From contig JFHB01000088.1 of NCBI GenBank assembly GCA_000729835.1, positions 54,768-118,767 of the forward strand: a stretch of 64,000 bases of DNA, written 5' to 3'. The DNA comes from Atkinsonella hypoxylon. Its lineage: Eukaryota; Ascomycota; Sordariomycetes; Hypocreales; Clavicipitaceae. Of this stretch, positions 12,001 to 24,158 are shown in pieces. The position numbers and the translations under genes were made by a program. Within the stretch, counting starts at the first letter, position 1. Each line of letters starts with the position of its first letter. The notes under the pieces are model-generated. The model was not told the DNA's origin and ran no database searches. It was given only the letters and a program-made list of their open reading frames with translations.

Positions 12001-12468
12001 CACGTAGTTGTACTCGGATCCACAGCCGCAGGTATGAACTAGGTTGCCGACAGTGTAGGCTAGGGTCCCCGATGTGTTCGAATAGCTTATAAGACATCGA
12101 AAAGCTACTTCTAGACGGCCCTAGTCGGAAAGCCCAGTTCCGCTAGCCTAAGGGTGTGCAGCGTGTGACAGATAAAATCCGGAATGAAGGACATGCTCAT
12201 GAGCTTCCAGTAAGAGGTCGGTTCAGCTTGGTGAGCCAAGTGTCTCATAGGTCGGCACAGCGGCTCACATTTCAGTCATTTTAGCCGAAACAGGGTCCGT
12301 TACACTTTACCAGAAGGATCCAGCGCATCCTATGTAGGATTACTCGATTAAGGTGCCGAATATGCCGTCAGAAAATTGAGAAAGGATAATTCTACTTCGT
12401 AGCCGAGGCTTGCAAGTTCACTTGCGGAAGATGTGAACTTCCATTTGTTCACTAGGCCCTCCATCCCA

Positions 12469-12666
12469 TCAATCTAACGATGATGTCCAGTTCAGCCTGT
12501 AGCAGATGATGAAGTTCCTCAAGTTTCGAGTCCCGCCATAATTTACTGGCCGATAGGAACCAGGGCCTGCGTATGTGACAATCTGCTGGACTGGGCTCAA
12601 TTCTTCGGGCACTTTGAGCGGCATTTCTCCCTCATGCAACAAGTCGAGGGCTTCAAAGGTTGCCAA
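12469..12666 (-). pseudogene. possible decayed coding fragment, family unknown
   Basis: A 65-codon frame contains protein-like composition (for example LLHEGEMPLKVPEELS and GPGSYRPVNYGG) but has no flanking exons I can join. I do not recognise the family. It lies within the repeat-bearing tract, so a relic of a mutated gene is the likeliest reading, though chance cannot be excluded. Confidence 0.25.
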
Positions 12667-13930
12667 AATGACCTATAATATGGCGTCGTTAATGGTGGCC
12701 TGATGATATTCGGATGCCACGCCAGAACAATACTTGCTAACTGGCAGACATACGGCCTAATACTTGGCTGCTGGCTGCAGCTCACATTTCATACGTGACT
12801 GGCCCACGCCTCGTGGTAGCAAAAGCTGGGCAACAATGGCATGATGCCTTGAGAACAGCACATATAGTATTCTGTACATATATCATTTACGTGCAAGCTA
12901 TTGTCGTTTGACTAAGAAAGATCGAGGTCAAGATAGCATTGCTCCATGGCGGTGTGCTTATTATACAACCCGTCCAGTGTTGTATATCATATACCGAACA
13001 GTGTTTCTGGCAAATCCGTCCAATGGTAGGTATCTAATTATATGTATGGCTAGTGTTGTCAGCGAATTAAACAGTGAGCGATGCTATTGCCCGGGGCTAA
13101 TGTCTGCTCTCCTGAGTCATCGTGTTAAATAGCTTCTCGACTTTCTCCTGTTGTGTTTTTCGTCCAAGCGCGTGTTGATCCTTAGCTAGCAAGCGACATT
13201 TCAAGGCATCTTGGCGTCCTTATATCCCGTAGACAGCTGTGATTACTCTTTTTTAAAAACATTGAGTCAGTCGATGCCAGCAGAACTAGTTGACAGCGAA
13301 AGAATTTGCTATGACGAGCTCTTTATCGTAGCCTGGGCGGGCATGGTCCAGTCCACAAAATATCGTACGAGCAGGTCGAATGTCTTCTGGAAGCAGTTGG
13401 ATATGTGATTTTGGATGCCATCAATCTTCCCAGGCGAAGGACGGAGACTTGCTAGACTTGCTATATGATATAGTGTTTGAGTCCCGCGGGAGCCTGCGGT
13501 GTCACCTCTTGCAGGTTATTCGCCGTTGCGTAACGTGGCGTATGCCACGAGTGATCTGGCATCCTAGCAGCTTATGATTTGGGGCGCCGGGACGCAAATT
13601 ATTACTTTGTTCCCATTTCATTCAATGTGTTGCATGGCGCAATATGTGTCTTGCAGTCGGTGCGTTCGGTCGCATTGGGAACCTGCCGTCTGAATCAGTC
13701 CACGAAAGCCATCAAACATTGAGAGCCGTAAAGACAACAAAAAGAAGCCTGTCTACTTTGCATTTTAAAGGAGATTTCCCGCAGCCGTTCAGCCGCATTG
13801 CGGATTAGGAACTGGGGATTAAAAGATAGAAACCAAAGACAGGCGCACGGCCTGTTGTATGTAGCGTTTATTGGAGGTTCTTCAAAATTTTAGTGCCAAC
13901 TAAAACCCTAGTGTCTAGAAATGGGGGGTT

Positions 13931-14247
13931 CCAGTAAATCTCAAGTCCAAGGGATATTTGCGCGGGTCTACGGAATAAAACGGGTGTATTCTTGGCTAGA
14001 ATACTGTAGCAGGCGGTAAAGAGTTTAGCATATGCTTAGTATATAGCACACAGTGTATTAGTGCGAATTAACACTCATATATTTAGTAAATGCACGCTAT
14101 ATAATGCACTAATATCTATCTAGTGGCATATGCACTACGGAGTAATATCTAGTGGTATAGTACTGTATAAATGCACGCTCTATGCAAAAATACACCCGTT
14201 CTGGACCCGCGCAAACATCGCTTGGACCTAGGATTTACTAGAAATGG
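13931..14247. mobile_element. MITE-like element, ~317 bp with ~55-bp terminal inverted repeats
   Basis: The left end (13931-13990) reads agtaaatctcaagtccaa ... tttgcgcgggtc ... cgggtgtatt. The right end (14189-14247), read in reverse complement, gives the same order: agtaaatc, ggtccaagcgatg, tttgcgcgggtcc, acgggtgtatt. Differences are few and mainly transitions plus a short indel. The interior (about 200 bp) is AT-rich and non-coding, with an internal duplication of aaatgcacgct (near 14089 and 14170) and a TACGGAGTA word. Short length, terminal inverted repeats and no coding frame fit a non-autonomous DNA transposon. I could not define a clear target-site duplication. Confidence 0.7.
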
Positions 14248-15064
14248 CACGACAACTCAAGAGGTAATAATACGGTGCCACTTTCCTATCAAGTCTCAAC
14301 AACATTGAAGCTTTAAACGCACGGACCAGACTCGCTTGAATTGGTGCAAATGATAGTTATTCTGATAGCAAGTGCGTGTAAAACTACGGAGTAAGTACGC
14401 CCAGTTTGGTTCATTGGACCTATTTTATGCTGACGAACAATCTGCCAACCGCAAAATCCATTATGAAATAGTTATTCCAAAAGAGGCCCAATCAAGTTCC
14501 TTCTTCTCGCTCGGCGAGATTTTTTGTTTCAACGGAGGAAGGCAACTAAGTTCAATGCTCCTTTTTGATTTACCCGGCCATCGACAAAAGGCGCAGTCAA
14601 GGCAGTGACTACATGTGGCAACCTGGGAAGGCAAAGAAAGCCCGCCGTGCTAGTCGGAACCACTGAGATCATCGTGGCCATCCCACACCGCCATCAACAG
14701 GAGTGTATGGCGTGATGTCCTGGATCGATCAATTAAGACGGGCGGTCCAAGCAATCAAAGGCAAATTTAGGTTCATTAGCCTAATCAGGCAATCGAGGGG
14801 TCTTATCATCTGCTTGAAACATAACTACCGAGCTGTATCTTACTTACAGTGGGTCAACAGTAATTCCGAGCAAACGCCATGTACTTAGCTCGATAACCCA
14901 CCTGGCTCCGGCGCGTGACCTCGAATGACCTTTTTGGTATGACTATGACCATGCATTACAAGCCTCACAGCAATCGAACTGAGATGCCCTTGGAGCTCTC
15001 ACCGATCGGCAAGAAGCAAATTAAGAAGAGCCGCTGCTACAGATGCAAGACTAATCCTGCGATA

Positions 15065-15245
15065 TACCGCTTGGTAAATTAGATGCTTGCTGTACTTCTA
15101 TCACGGTTTGGTGTAAATTAGTGCATAGGAAAAGCACCTATTCCGTACAATTGGCGTCAACTAGTAACTACAGTCCTGTCGATACCAGGTTGGAGCCAGC
15201 TCGGTTCCAAGGAGAACAGCAAACCATTTGCGACCAATCGGGCTT
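15065..15245 (+). repeat. dispersed repeat family 2, copy A
   Basis: It aligns by eye with 22900-23060 in the same orientation. Shared blocks are gtaaattagat, tacttctatca, then cctgtcgatacc, gggagcc (here tggagcc) and ggtt(t)ccaag. It is strongly diverged, with indels between blocks. No coding sequence is seen. Confidence 0.5.
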
Positions 15246-16084
15246 AGCCAGGGTGACATCAATCATGCCCTGAAAAACATGTGGCGACATCGACCAGGAA
15301 CGACTGAGTTCATTCCAAATTGGCGTCCATTCATTTCCGAGTTCGTACTTCTGACTGGCAAGGGCGTATCTCAAATTCTAATCGGCTGGCGCACCATGAT
15401 CGCCGGGAATTATTAGTTAGTGCTCTACGGAATACGGAGTGGGCGCGATTGCGCATTGCTGCGCACGATTCGCTTCTCGTCCTGGTGTACGGCGCAAATC
15501 CCACCACTCCTGATCCATTCAATGGAAAGAAACCATACTCATTACAGCACACAGACAGCTTAGAAAGCCGCGATCTATAGTGTGAAGTTGAAATACGGAC
15601 TCTGCGTGCTGATCTGATCGTCTGGTCGAATTCTGGCAGTTTCTACGCGCAAGCCGCAATAGGGCGTCCATACATTACGAGACATCGACGGACGTTGCTC
15701 TGAAGAGGTGTTCGAGGAACGCTTCACAAATACCTGCGAGGAGTACGTCTGAAGTTTATTTCTGAGTGACTAGGAGAGAACAGCCCCGTGGAAGGGGTTA
15801 AGATCTTGAGACGACAGCGGTGACGATCAGCCACAGTGCCCACCCTTGGCAGCAGCAGGAAGCTCACGAGGGGATGACCAGCAGATGAGAGGCGCGATGC
15901 CGAAGGTGCATCGCCGTCTTCATCATAATTGAAAAGCTATCTTGTACAATTTGATTGAAATAGAATGACATGGATTGGTATCCCCGTCGTCCTGCCTCAT
16001 GGTGTTTCCAGCTATCGACGCGGCCATCCAAGTTCTATAGCTCATCTCAATGCGTGAGACTTGCTAAAAATGGCTGACCGGGTG

Positions 16085-16612
16085 TCACCCTGTGCACGAG
16101 GTGTTGATGACGGCTTTAACTGTTCCACCGCCACTTATAATCAATCTCCTGTACCTCTGTGTCGACACGTGGTTAAAGACAGCAAAACCGTTCATCCGGT
16201 TGAAGATGTACACTCCCGATGCAACTGTGGTGCGATGAAGAGTACTTCCGGCATGGTTCAAAATTATTGGCTGTGGATCCAAAACGGACAGATGGATGGG
16301 CTGGCTCTTCTGACCAACATCTTCGGTTGCAGTTTCTCGTTCCTCAACGACGTACATCGACATCCCATCACCGTTGATTTGTGTTTCACTAACGTTGACT
16401 ACGGATACTTTCAGCACTTTAGATCAGAGCCAGAACATCCAAAGCAAGCCCATCGCTTCGAGCAGGACAAGGGAGTCGTCCAGGGGATAAGGCATGGTTT
16501 CGTCCAAGCCTAACAGTATCGTGTTCTCGCCAGATCTCAATACAGTGTACGTTAAAGATACAGGCGCAGCCAACAATTCAAGGCCATGCCGGCCCAACCT
16601 GCTACGATTCAC
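16085..16612 (-). pseudogene. possible decayed coding region, family unknown
   Basis: Two protein-like frames follow each other on the minus strand (16612-16424, then 16417-16085) in different frames. They contain stretches such as NTILLGLDETMPYPLDD and LDPQPIILNHAGSTLH. I cannot join them by a convincing intron and do not recognise the family. The plus strand is also open across most of it, so this could be chance. Confidence 0.2.
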
Positions 16613-17065
16613 GCCTTTGAGGTTTGAATAGCAAACGGGTCAGGGATTGCAGGACATTTGCCTGGGCGGACGCTGGGTCCCTGGACGGCATTCACTGCGC
16701 TTTGCACGGCAACGTGTGGGCTTCATGAGCTGACGGCGCACGTATATGCCACCCGAAGGGCATCTTGCTGGACAATATCTTTGTTGTCGAGATGTGCAGT
16801 AACTTTGCTATCGCACCGGGCGAGTTATTTGTGCTTTCGAAGGCTCGATTGTGGGTTGTCGAAAACGACAAGGCACATAGAAGAGAGGTCTATAAAGGTT
16901 TTGGCTTGGTTTGTTATTAAGCATCGTGTTTGTCTCTGATACTAATTAATCGACGTGCGTTCAAGCATATGATCACGCTGGGGTTCCCGCAGGGGATCAA
17001 AGCTGAGGCGACTATCTCTCAAACCGTCCGCCATAATCAACGCTGAGGGGGAAGTATTATACCAT

Positions 17066-17209
17066 TCAAATTAACTTTTGCGGTTGCTTAGTTTCTGCCA
17101 TGAGGATATCTTTCTCGACGAGCATGCCGCGATAGCGTTTTATGAAGTACGCCATCAAAAATGAGATAACACCACCCAAATACCTAGCGAGCAACGTAGT
17201 TGCTTTCAT
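17066..17209 (-). other. small ORF (47 codons) with one membrane segment
   Basis: An ATG at 17209 opens a 47-codon frame. It has one hydrophobic segment (LLARYLGGVISFLMAYFI) followed by a basic and then mixed-charge tail. This is the layout of a single-pass membrane protein or of the C-terminal exon of a transporter. No neighbours support it, and I give it only as a candidate. Confidence 0.2.
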
Positions 17210-18635
17210 GCGTCAGCATGCATGCTCTTGCCCGAATTAGTCTTTCTCAAACACATTCAACTTGAAGCTGCCCAGGTATTTGCGAAATAAATCGGGTGGG
17301 CAGCCCAGAAGAACCCTTGTGGAATGGAAAGGCAACTTTGTGGCTGCTTTGGGAAGAATGATTTGCCTGATAATACACGACGCGTCGTTATTAGGTCAAG
17401 CACACCAAATCATTGTGATCAGAACAGCTAGCAGGGGAAACAATGCTGATAAGAGCGGTGCATTAACCTATAAATTGACTTTCAGCCCGGACCTCCACTT
17501 GTGTCCGGTTGGGTTACGAGCCGAGTGCACATGGCTGAAGCTGCGTTCGTCGGCTTCCGATTCACTCCCCAAGGAAGTGAAAAAAGTGGGAATTCGACGA
17601 TCGGTGGTGCTTCGCGTGTGGATGGTGTGATGTACATACTACCTACTGTAAGGCGGGTGAGCCGCAAAATTTGCGATTCCCTTGGGGCAACGAGACGGAA
17701 TATTAATGCCTTGAATGGGCGAGGCGGATAATTAGATGGACATGGAATACTTGGGCGAGTGGCGAGGCAGGCCAGGACGTCCCTTTTTCCCAACCACCGC
17801 GACCCAAGAAGCTCAGATAAAGTTCCGATGAAGACCAAGCTAAAACATCAGTCAGTCTGACGTATTCACTATGGCCAAGCTCGGAATACTCCAAGCAGCC
17901 CCCAAGGAGAGTTTCAGGAACAATTTAATTAAAAAAATGTAGATATCGAAGCGCAGGAACAGCATTTTGCTCTTTGGATAAGCCAAATGATTGATGCCAA
18001 CAGCCAATGAGGTTTAAGGAGGGGGGCGGCTGGCCTCACAGTACACGTAACAAGCGCGTTATATAGTGATAGCTCAAAAAAAAATTTTTTCAAAAGTTGT
18101 TTATAAAGATTTCTCTCATCTTTCAAGAGCACATAGCTTTTGCGCCATGGAGATAGATGCACAGAATCCTTACTTAGGTCAGGTCAGCTACCGCTGAGCT
18201 GTAGACTCGGCAACTACACCCAGAAAGGAGTAACCCGGAACAGGCGGGGAAGTGGCCGAGGGGTTTTGGCACGCGCGGGGAGACACACTTCAGCAGCAGA
18301 TCTCGGTTCAAGCACATATTACGGGGAGCATGGGGGCAGTGGGTTGCGTATGTTTGATGCCGAATACATACGCCGTGCGTTCTCCGTAATTTATTTGGCT
18401 TTTGCTCCGGTTCCCCACACGACATGAGCCTAGTAGGTGAGGCCTCTTCTATTTCCCCAGCACAAGCAAAGCTCAACCCACTAGTGCGCATCGTCAGGCC
18501 AATGGATTAATTGTTATTAGCAGGCACGACACAGGCACATGACCGGGACGCACCGGCAGCTGAGTGATAGCCGGGACGGCGCCAAAAACGCAAAAATCTC
18601 CCCGCACTTTCCGTCCCGCCATGTCATGAGAAGGG

Positions 18636-18680
18636 TCTGGTCTGGTCTGGTCTGGTCTGGTCTGGTCTGGTCTGGTCTGG
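18636..18680 (+). repeat. (TCTGG)9 microsatellite
   Basis: Nine uninterrupted copies of TCTGG. The pentamer array lies about 880 bp before the ATG of the Sec14-like gene. Shorter runs (two copies) of the same unit occur near 46327 and 49160, so the unit is locally favoured. Confidence 0.95.
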
Positions 18681-19555
18681 TTCGATCGTCTTTCATGGGG
18701 CGGCTCCTTCAAGGATCTGCCGCTCCACACACACCCCCTTCCCCCCCCTCCTCTCCTTCGCCCCAGTTAGAACCCCAGCAGAATTCTGGCCGAGTGGCCA
18801 GGCCAATAAGGGTCTGTCTGGTGTGCTCCCGAGTCCTCCCATCATCCAATCGCAAGCTTCTCCCGCAATCCTGGTTGCATTGGCATCGTATAATCACATT
18901 GGCGAGCCTCGGTAGCCTTTGCCATATGCATTCTCATTTCATATGCACATGCTTGACTGCCCAACTTCGCTCCTCGTATAAATCATCTTCAACTGGACGC
19001 TTCTACAGCCCCTGCAGAGACATTGCGCTGTTGGGCGTGCAAGCTTTCGACATACATTTACTTGCTCGTTTCAACCTTGTTGCATTTACCTCTAACTTTC
19101 CCGACATTGTTTCTACCTAGACACGAGGCTCCTTCTCTGTCCGCCGCTCACTCCCTTCCTCGATCATAGGTCAGTGCCCTCCCTCTGCAGGAGGAAAACG
19201 GGATCCATTTGCGTCATGCGCGCGATCCCCGAGTTTTCTGACAACAATGAGACAACATTGGGGTTGTTTGGGCGTGTCCATTTATCCTTGCACGGCTAGC
19301 CTATGAGGGGTTAAACGCGTCGTCTGGTCTGCTGTCTTCTTCCGTTGTTTCTGCAAGGGTAGCGAAGCAGCAAGACAACATTGACCCTTGATGGTCTTGG
19401 CACGCCCATTTGTATTCCTTATCATCCTGAATTGCCATACCATCATTTCCCACTTTGCATCGATTACCATCATCTTGCAAGTCACTCTTTGATTCCAACG
19501 GATAGCTAACTCTTCATCCCGCCGCACAACAGACTTGCCCCGCCTCGCAGCAAAT

Positions 19556-21040
19556 ATGGATTCAACCATCCCTGATGGCCACATTGGCAACCTGACTCCT
19601 CAACAAGAAGCAAAGCTCCGTGAGCTTTGGCAGGCTGTATTCAAACTATACGATATTCTTCAAGACTGGCAACAGAAGAAGGAAGCCGAGCCAGCACCTA
19701 CTGCCAATGTCGACTCGCCAAGGAAGTCCCGCTGGTTCGGTGGCTGGAGCCAGGCCGACGCGCCCAAGGCCGCCGGTCCTGCCCTTCCTCCAGAGGCCCT
19801 CAAACTGATTCAATGTGGCGAGACGGATAAGTTTGGTTTGGTCAAGCAATTCCAAACAGTTATTGCTTCACAGACCCCAGACTCGCTTCGTGCCATGATC
19901 TTGGGAGCTGTCAAGCACGAACACCCTGACGCTCTTGTTTTGCGATTCCTAAGAGCCCGCAAATGGGACGTCAATCGTGCTTTGGTCATGATGTTCTCGG
20001 CCATGAACTGGAGAGCAAACGAGGCTCGCGTTGATGCCGAAATTATGTCTCACGGCGAAGAATTCCTCGTTCGTGACGAGGAGTATGGTGATGCAAAGAG
20101 CAAGGCTCTCGCTCGTGATTTCATGAGGCAGATTCGCGAAGGAAAGAGTTTCATTCATGGGACCGATCGAGAGAATCGTCCTATCAGCTACGTCAGAGTT
20201 AGGCTGCATCGCGCCGCTGACCAGTCCGTCGAAAGTCTTGAACGATACACTACCTACCTTATTGAGACGGCTCGTCTTGCGCTCACACCCCCCATCGAAA
20301 CCGCCACCCTGGTATTCGACTTATCCAACTTCACCTTGGCCAACATGGACTATGTCCCTGTCAAATTCATCATCAAGTGCTTCGAAGCCAACTATCCCGA
20401 ATCACTGGGCGCTATTCTTATCCACAATTCGCCGTGGGTGTTCAAGCGTAAGACAAGTCCTTCACACGACGTCTTTTAACTCACAAATACTGACTACTCT
20501 ACAGCTTGCTGGAAGATCATCTCTGCTTGGCTTGATCCCGTCGTCGCTTCCAAAGTTCATCTCACATACGGCCGTGAAGGCCTCGAGGAGTTTATCCACC
20601 CTTCTCAGATTATAAAGGAGCTTGGTGGTGACGAGGAATGGGAATACAAGTACGAAGAGCCTATACCCGGTGAGAATGCAGCTATGGATGACACCGCTGC
20701 GCGAGATGTCCTGCAACAGGCAAGAATCGAACTCGCCAACCAGTTTGAAGCAACGACAAAGGAGTGGATCGCCAACCCTGAAGGTGCAAAGGCTGAGGAA
20801 TTGAAGGCCAAGAGAGAGAGCATTGCCGCTCAGTTGCGGGAGAACCACTGGAAGCTGGACAAATACGTCAGAGCTCGATCTCTCTATGACCGTCAAGGCA
20901 ACATTCGCCCAGGTGGGAAGACTGTTTGGTACCCAGAGCAGGCTGGAGAGAAGACGGCAGCAGACAAGGTTGAACAAATCGAGGATGCAAAGATCCCTAT
21001 CCCAACTACCAATACTCTCGCTCCAGAAATAGCAGCTTAA
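19556..21040 (+). CDS. Sec14/CRAL-TRIO lipid transfer protein (Csr1/Sfh-like), 475 aa
   Basis: Cytosolic phosphatidylinositol/lipid transfer protein. Exons are 19556-20447 and 20505-21040 with a 57-bp intron. The CRAL-TRIO N-terminal helices carry the typical LRFLRARKWDVNRAL. The lipid-binding domain runs through IHGTDRENRPISYVRVRLH, TLVFDLSNFTLANMDY and SPWVFKPCWKIISAWLDPVV, the last motif being completed by the splice. A long helical C-terminal extension follows, as in the fungal Csr1-like branch. The ATG at 19556 is the first in frame after a CT-rich leader; a 5' UTR intron (donor near 19170, acceptor just before 19534) is possible. It stands between two gene-poor tracts. Confidence 0.9.
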
Positions 21041-23253
21041 AAATAGAATATCCTTGTATTGTTATATGATATCCCTAGTGAGCTAATGCATCCGACGACC
21101 TGATATGAAGTTATGGGCTCTCACAACGTATGGATGGTGAATTCATTGTTGAAGAGACCCCCAGGCAGATAGGGATGATCCCGCGGGATCCGAACTCTTT
21201 TGTGGGCTTTGACGATCCCTAACTCCGAGTGTTCCGAATCGCGATAAATGACTGAGAAGACTGATGGGTAGATCAAGTCGGCGGACGTGATATTTCAGTA
21301 CCCAATTATGCATGCATCTCATTACATCGAACACCAGTACAATATAACTCCTGCGTAATTTTACAAATTACTTGGCAAGGGGATTGGTGCGCTGAGATTT
21401 GACGCTTACCATAGTTTGCGATAGTTCTATTAACCTCTATTAACCTTATATTGAAGCAGTAATTGCTAGCCAGGCTCCGTCGGAACTTCACAACATAGGT
21501 CTCATATATACCTGAGGTATTTGTACGATAATTAAGGACCTATATTAATAGCCCACTAAGACAAATCAAAGTATTACATCTCCACGTGATCTAGCCCTGC
21601 AGCACTTGGACGTGCAAATTTGCCACAGAATCTAACTGAATTAAGCCACCCCACTAAAACCCACTTCTTCTAGCTCCCCACCGCTGCTAAGGCCTATCAT
21701 ATTAATTGTTACATAAACTATCGCAATTATTAAGTTTATTACTAAAACTTTGCAGTTTAACTATGTATTACACTATTCAATGTATTATTTTGTTACTTTA
21801 TTTTAGGTAGTCAGTCGAGTGGTTGCTCCATCTACTGTGGGAGGATATTGTGCTCTATTGTGAAATTTAACATCTTCGGTCAGGTGGGAAATCTTCTTCC
21901 CCGCAGCACTTACGCAATTCAGTATACCCCGTATTGCATATACATCTTATTCGTGAAAAAAGGAGTCGATTGTGCGGTTAAGCCTCGGCTCAATAGCTCG
22001 AGCCAAAGTTGTATTAAGCCTTTGCGCGATTGGCCTTGTTGAGAAGCCTAGTTAGTCACCGACTACCCTATCGCGAAGCAAGCTGCAAGGTCACAAGTCA
22101 CCGCTCAGACATTTTTTATGTGGGTTGTGAGGTTACGGTTCGGCCGGCTGATTAGGGGTAACGAACAGGACTTTGGGACAGTTGCCTCCGTTTAATATCT
22201 GTATCTGTCAATAATCCCTGTAAGTCAAAGCATCAGGGTGACACCGGGCTGCGGGTCGCCTAATGGTGTAGAACCCAATGGACCCATTGCGTCGCTACGA
22301 TGATTCCTGATTGGTTGGAATTTGCTGGACTCAGGATTGCTTCTAGAAAATTGGATCTTTTAGCGAATACTACTCTAATAAATAGCAGTACAATGTACTG
22401 TTTGTGGCAAAATTTGATCAATTACGGAGTTTGGAGTAACTAGGGGGCCTAGCTTTTAGTAGGCTTACCCTCTACGGAATACGCCCTGAGCTTTATCCGA
22501 TTAGGTAACCCGCAGCCAGGCTTGCACGGCGTGTGCCGTGAAGCTGTACCTGTGCTGGTCGTGGCCAGACTCATTAACTAGTTAGTTAGCTGCCAAGCCG
22601 TGTTAGCCGAACAAAAGTACAGCTCTTTGACTCCAACACAGTATCATAGCCCCACCATTCCTTGCTCGTGCGCGCAACCTCGAGTGACATGAAGTAACCT
22701 TTAAATACTCTTAATGCTAAAACACTATATAACGCGTTTTAGCTAGTACTTATAATAACAAACTAGTACAGTGTATTAAGCCTTATCATATTCCGTAGGC
22801 TATAATTAAGGCCTATAACAATAATTTTTTTTCTAGCTTATATAAGCACTTAAGTACCTAAGTAGGAAAAGTAGGTACCTATCTAGTAGATATATATACC
22901 TCTTTGTAAATTAGATAGGTACTCTACTTCTATCATAGTGTAGATCACTACTGTGCAGGACGTCCCCTACAGAGGGATTTTTGTATTGGAGGATAATTCC
23001 TGTCGATACCGCGTGGGAGCCGTATTGGTTTCCAAGAGATGTATCCGCTAATCACCTTTAATAAAACACAAATGCAATTGCTGTGGTTGGTCCATTTTTT
23101 ATACACCCAGATGCTGGGGCAGCTTTCGTCAATTTGAACTTGGAACACGTCACAATTGCAACTGAACTCAATCGTTCTTGCGATCACGTTGCCAAATCAC
23201 ATCTTCCAAACACCAGTGCTTGGTCCGCTACGAAACAGCCAATCCCACCAACA
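21041..23253. other. 2.2-kb AT-rich intergenic tract with repeat remnants
   Basis: No gene is supported. The stretch 21340-22000 and 22680-22940 is strongly AT-rich. Words like tacggagt and tctacggaatacg recur near 22420-22490. The right end contains dispersed repeat family 2, copy B (about 22900-23060), immediately upstream of the lipocalin. Confidence 0.55.
22900..23060 (+). repeat. dispersed repeat family 2, copy B
   Basis: Diverged relative of 15065-15245, sharing gtaaattagat, ctacttctatca, cctgtcgatacc and gggagcc in the same order. It ends about 200 bp before the lipocalin ATG, so it may form part of that gene's promoter. Confidence 0.5.
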
Positions 23254-24065
23254 ATGCGCCTCCAACACCTCGCAGCGTTATCTTCCATCTCTGCTGTTGC
23301 CATAGCCACGCCGCAGCTCACCGACACTCCCGTCTCCGCGAAATGGGATGGGAAATGCTTCTACCCCGTGCCAGACGAAACATTTGACCCATCGACATTC
23401 AGCGGGACGTGGTATCGCGTCGCTGGGAATGCGGCTTCATACCTGACGACGGGCTGCAAGTGCATCACGGCCAAGTACACCGTTAATGTAAGCCTCAACA
23501 CTCCTGCAAGTTGTGTCTGCAGCGCCGTCTCCCATGAATCGCTTACTGACAAGCGTAGCCCAATGGAACGGTTACTGTCGAGAATAGCTGCGAGCAAAAA
23601 GGCCAGTTGAAGTCAGCAAAGGGGCTGGCGTCCCCCTCGCCGTGCGCATATGGAAGCAGCGGTGTTTTCAGGGTAGAATTTCCTGACATGCATCGCGCCC
23701 CGATGGCGCGAGGTTGTCCTGGGCCGAATTTCGTTGTTCAAGGTACGATGGTTCCAACATTACTGCAAAAAGGTCAGTCGTGCACCGATGCTGATTTCTT
23801 TTTCTTTTCTTTTTCTTTTTTTTTTCCTAGACTATACGCCGGATATCGCTGTTGTTGGAGGTGCCAACTTTACCAATATTGGCATCCTGAGCCGAAAGCG
23901 CGATCTGGATAAGGCAACGATAGAGGTATGTTCTTCTTTCTTTTCCGGAACGAAAGCTCTGGAGCTAATTGTGTCTAGGCTTGGATCAATCGCGCTGCTT
24001 TCCTCGGTGCGAATCTGTCCCATATTGAGATGGATGATCAGACAGGGTGCCAGTTTAATAACTAA
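23254..24065 (+). CDS. secreted lipocalin (apolipoprotein D/Blc-like), 199 aa, 4 exons
   Basis: Small beta-barrel protein likely to bind a hydrophobic ligand outside the cell. Exons are 23254-23487, 23559-23742, 23831-23925 and 23979-24065. Residues 1-19 form a signal peptide ending ...AVAIATP. The lipocalin signature GTWYRVAG starts at residue 51. Later strands include GVFRVEFPD and DYTPDIAVV, and the protein ends with the helix AWINRAAFLG and a tail with a cysteine (DQTGCQFNN). The second intron has an unusually long pyrimidine run before its acceptor. All exon phases match and the product has no internal stop. It is convergent with the first member of the CHW array, 93 bp away. Confidence 0.85.
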
Positions 24066-24158
24066 GTTTATTGAGACGTACATGAGGCTGGTGACGATGA
24101 TACAAATGTATGAAGTGTCGTACGTACATAGGGAAACTTGTATCAATTACTACAGTCT

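Larger units (their letters stand above)
10528..19555. other. 9-kb gene-poor, repeat-bearing tract
   Basis: I found no intact gene here. The tract mixes AT-rich and normal-GC stretches with frequent stops. It carries dispersed repeat copies (10694-10883; 15065-15245), two hairpin or inverted-repeat structures (10908-10950; 11678-12000), a MITE-like element (13931-14247) and a TCTGG microsatellite (18636-18680). Possible decayed coding scraps lie on the minus strand at 12469-12666 and 16085-16612. The last kilobase or so, 18.5-19.5 kb, is GC-normal with CT-rich segments and probably is the promoter and leader of the Sec14-like gene. Confidence 0.6.

Noticed and set aside
18240..18315. tRNA-like pattern: gtggccgag-ggtt-ggc (A-box-like) followed 50 bp later by ggttcaagc (B-box-like)
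   Set aside because: The T-arm and acceptor stems do not pair and the B box deviates from consensus. At most a degenerate tRNA relic; not called as a gene.
18636..18680. Telomere-like repeat
   Set aside because: The unit TCTGG is not the fungal telomere repeat TTAGGG, and ordinary genes follow on both sides.
18539..19120. 193-codon open frame on the plus strand
   Set aside because: It is held open by the TCTGG microsatellite and CT-rich leader. No domain, signal peptide or exon structure; interpreted as promoter and leader of the Sec14-like gene.
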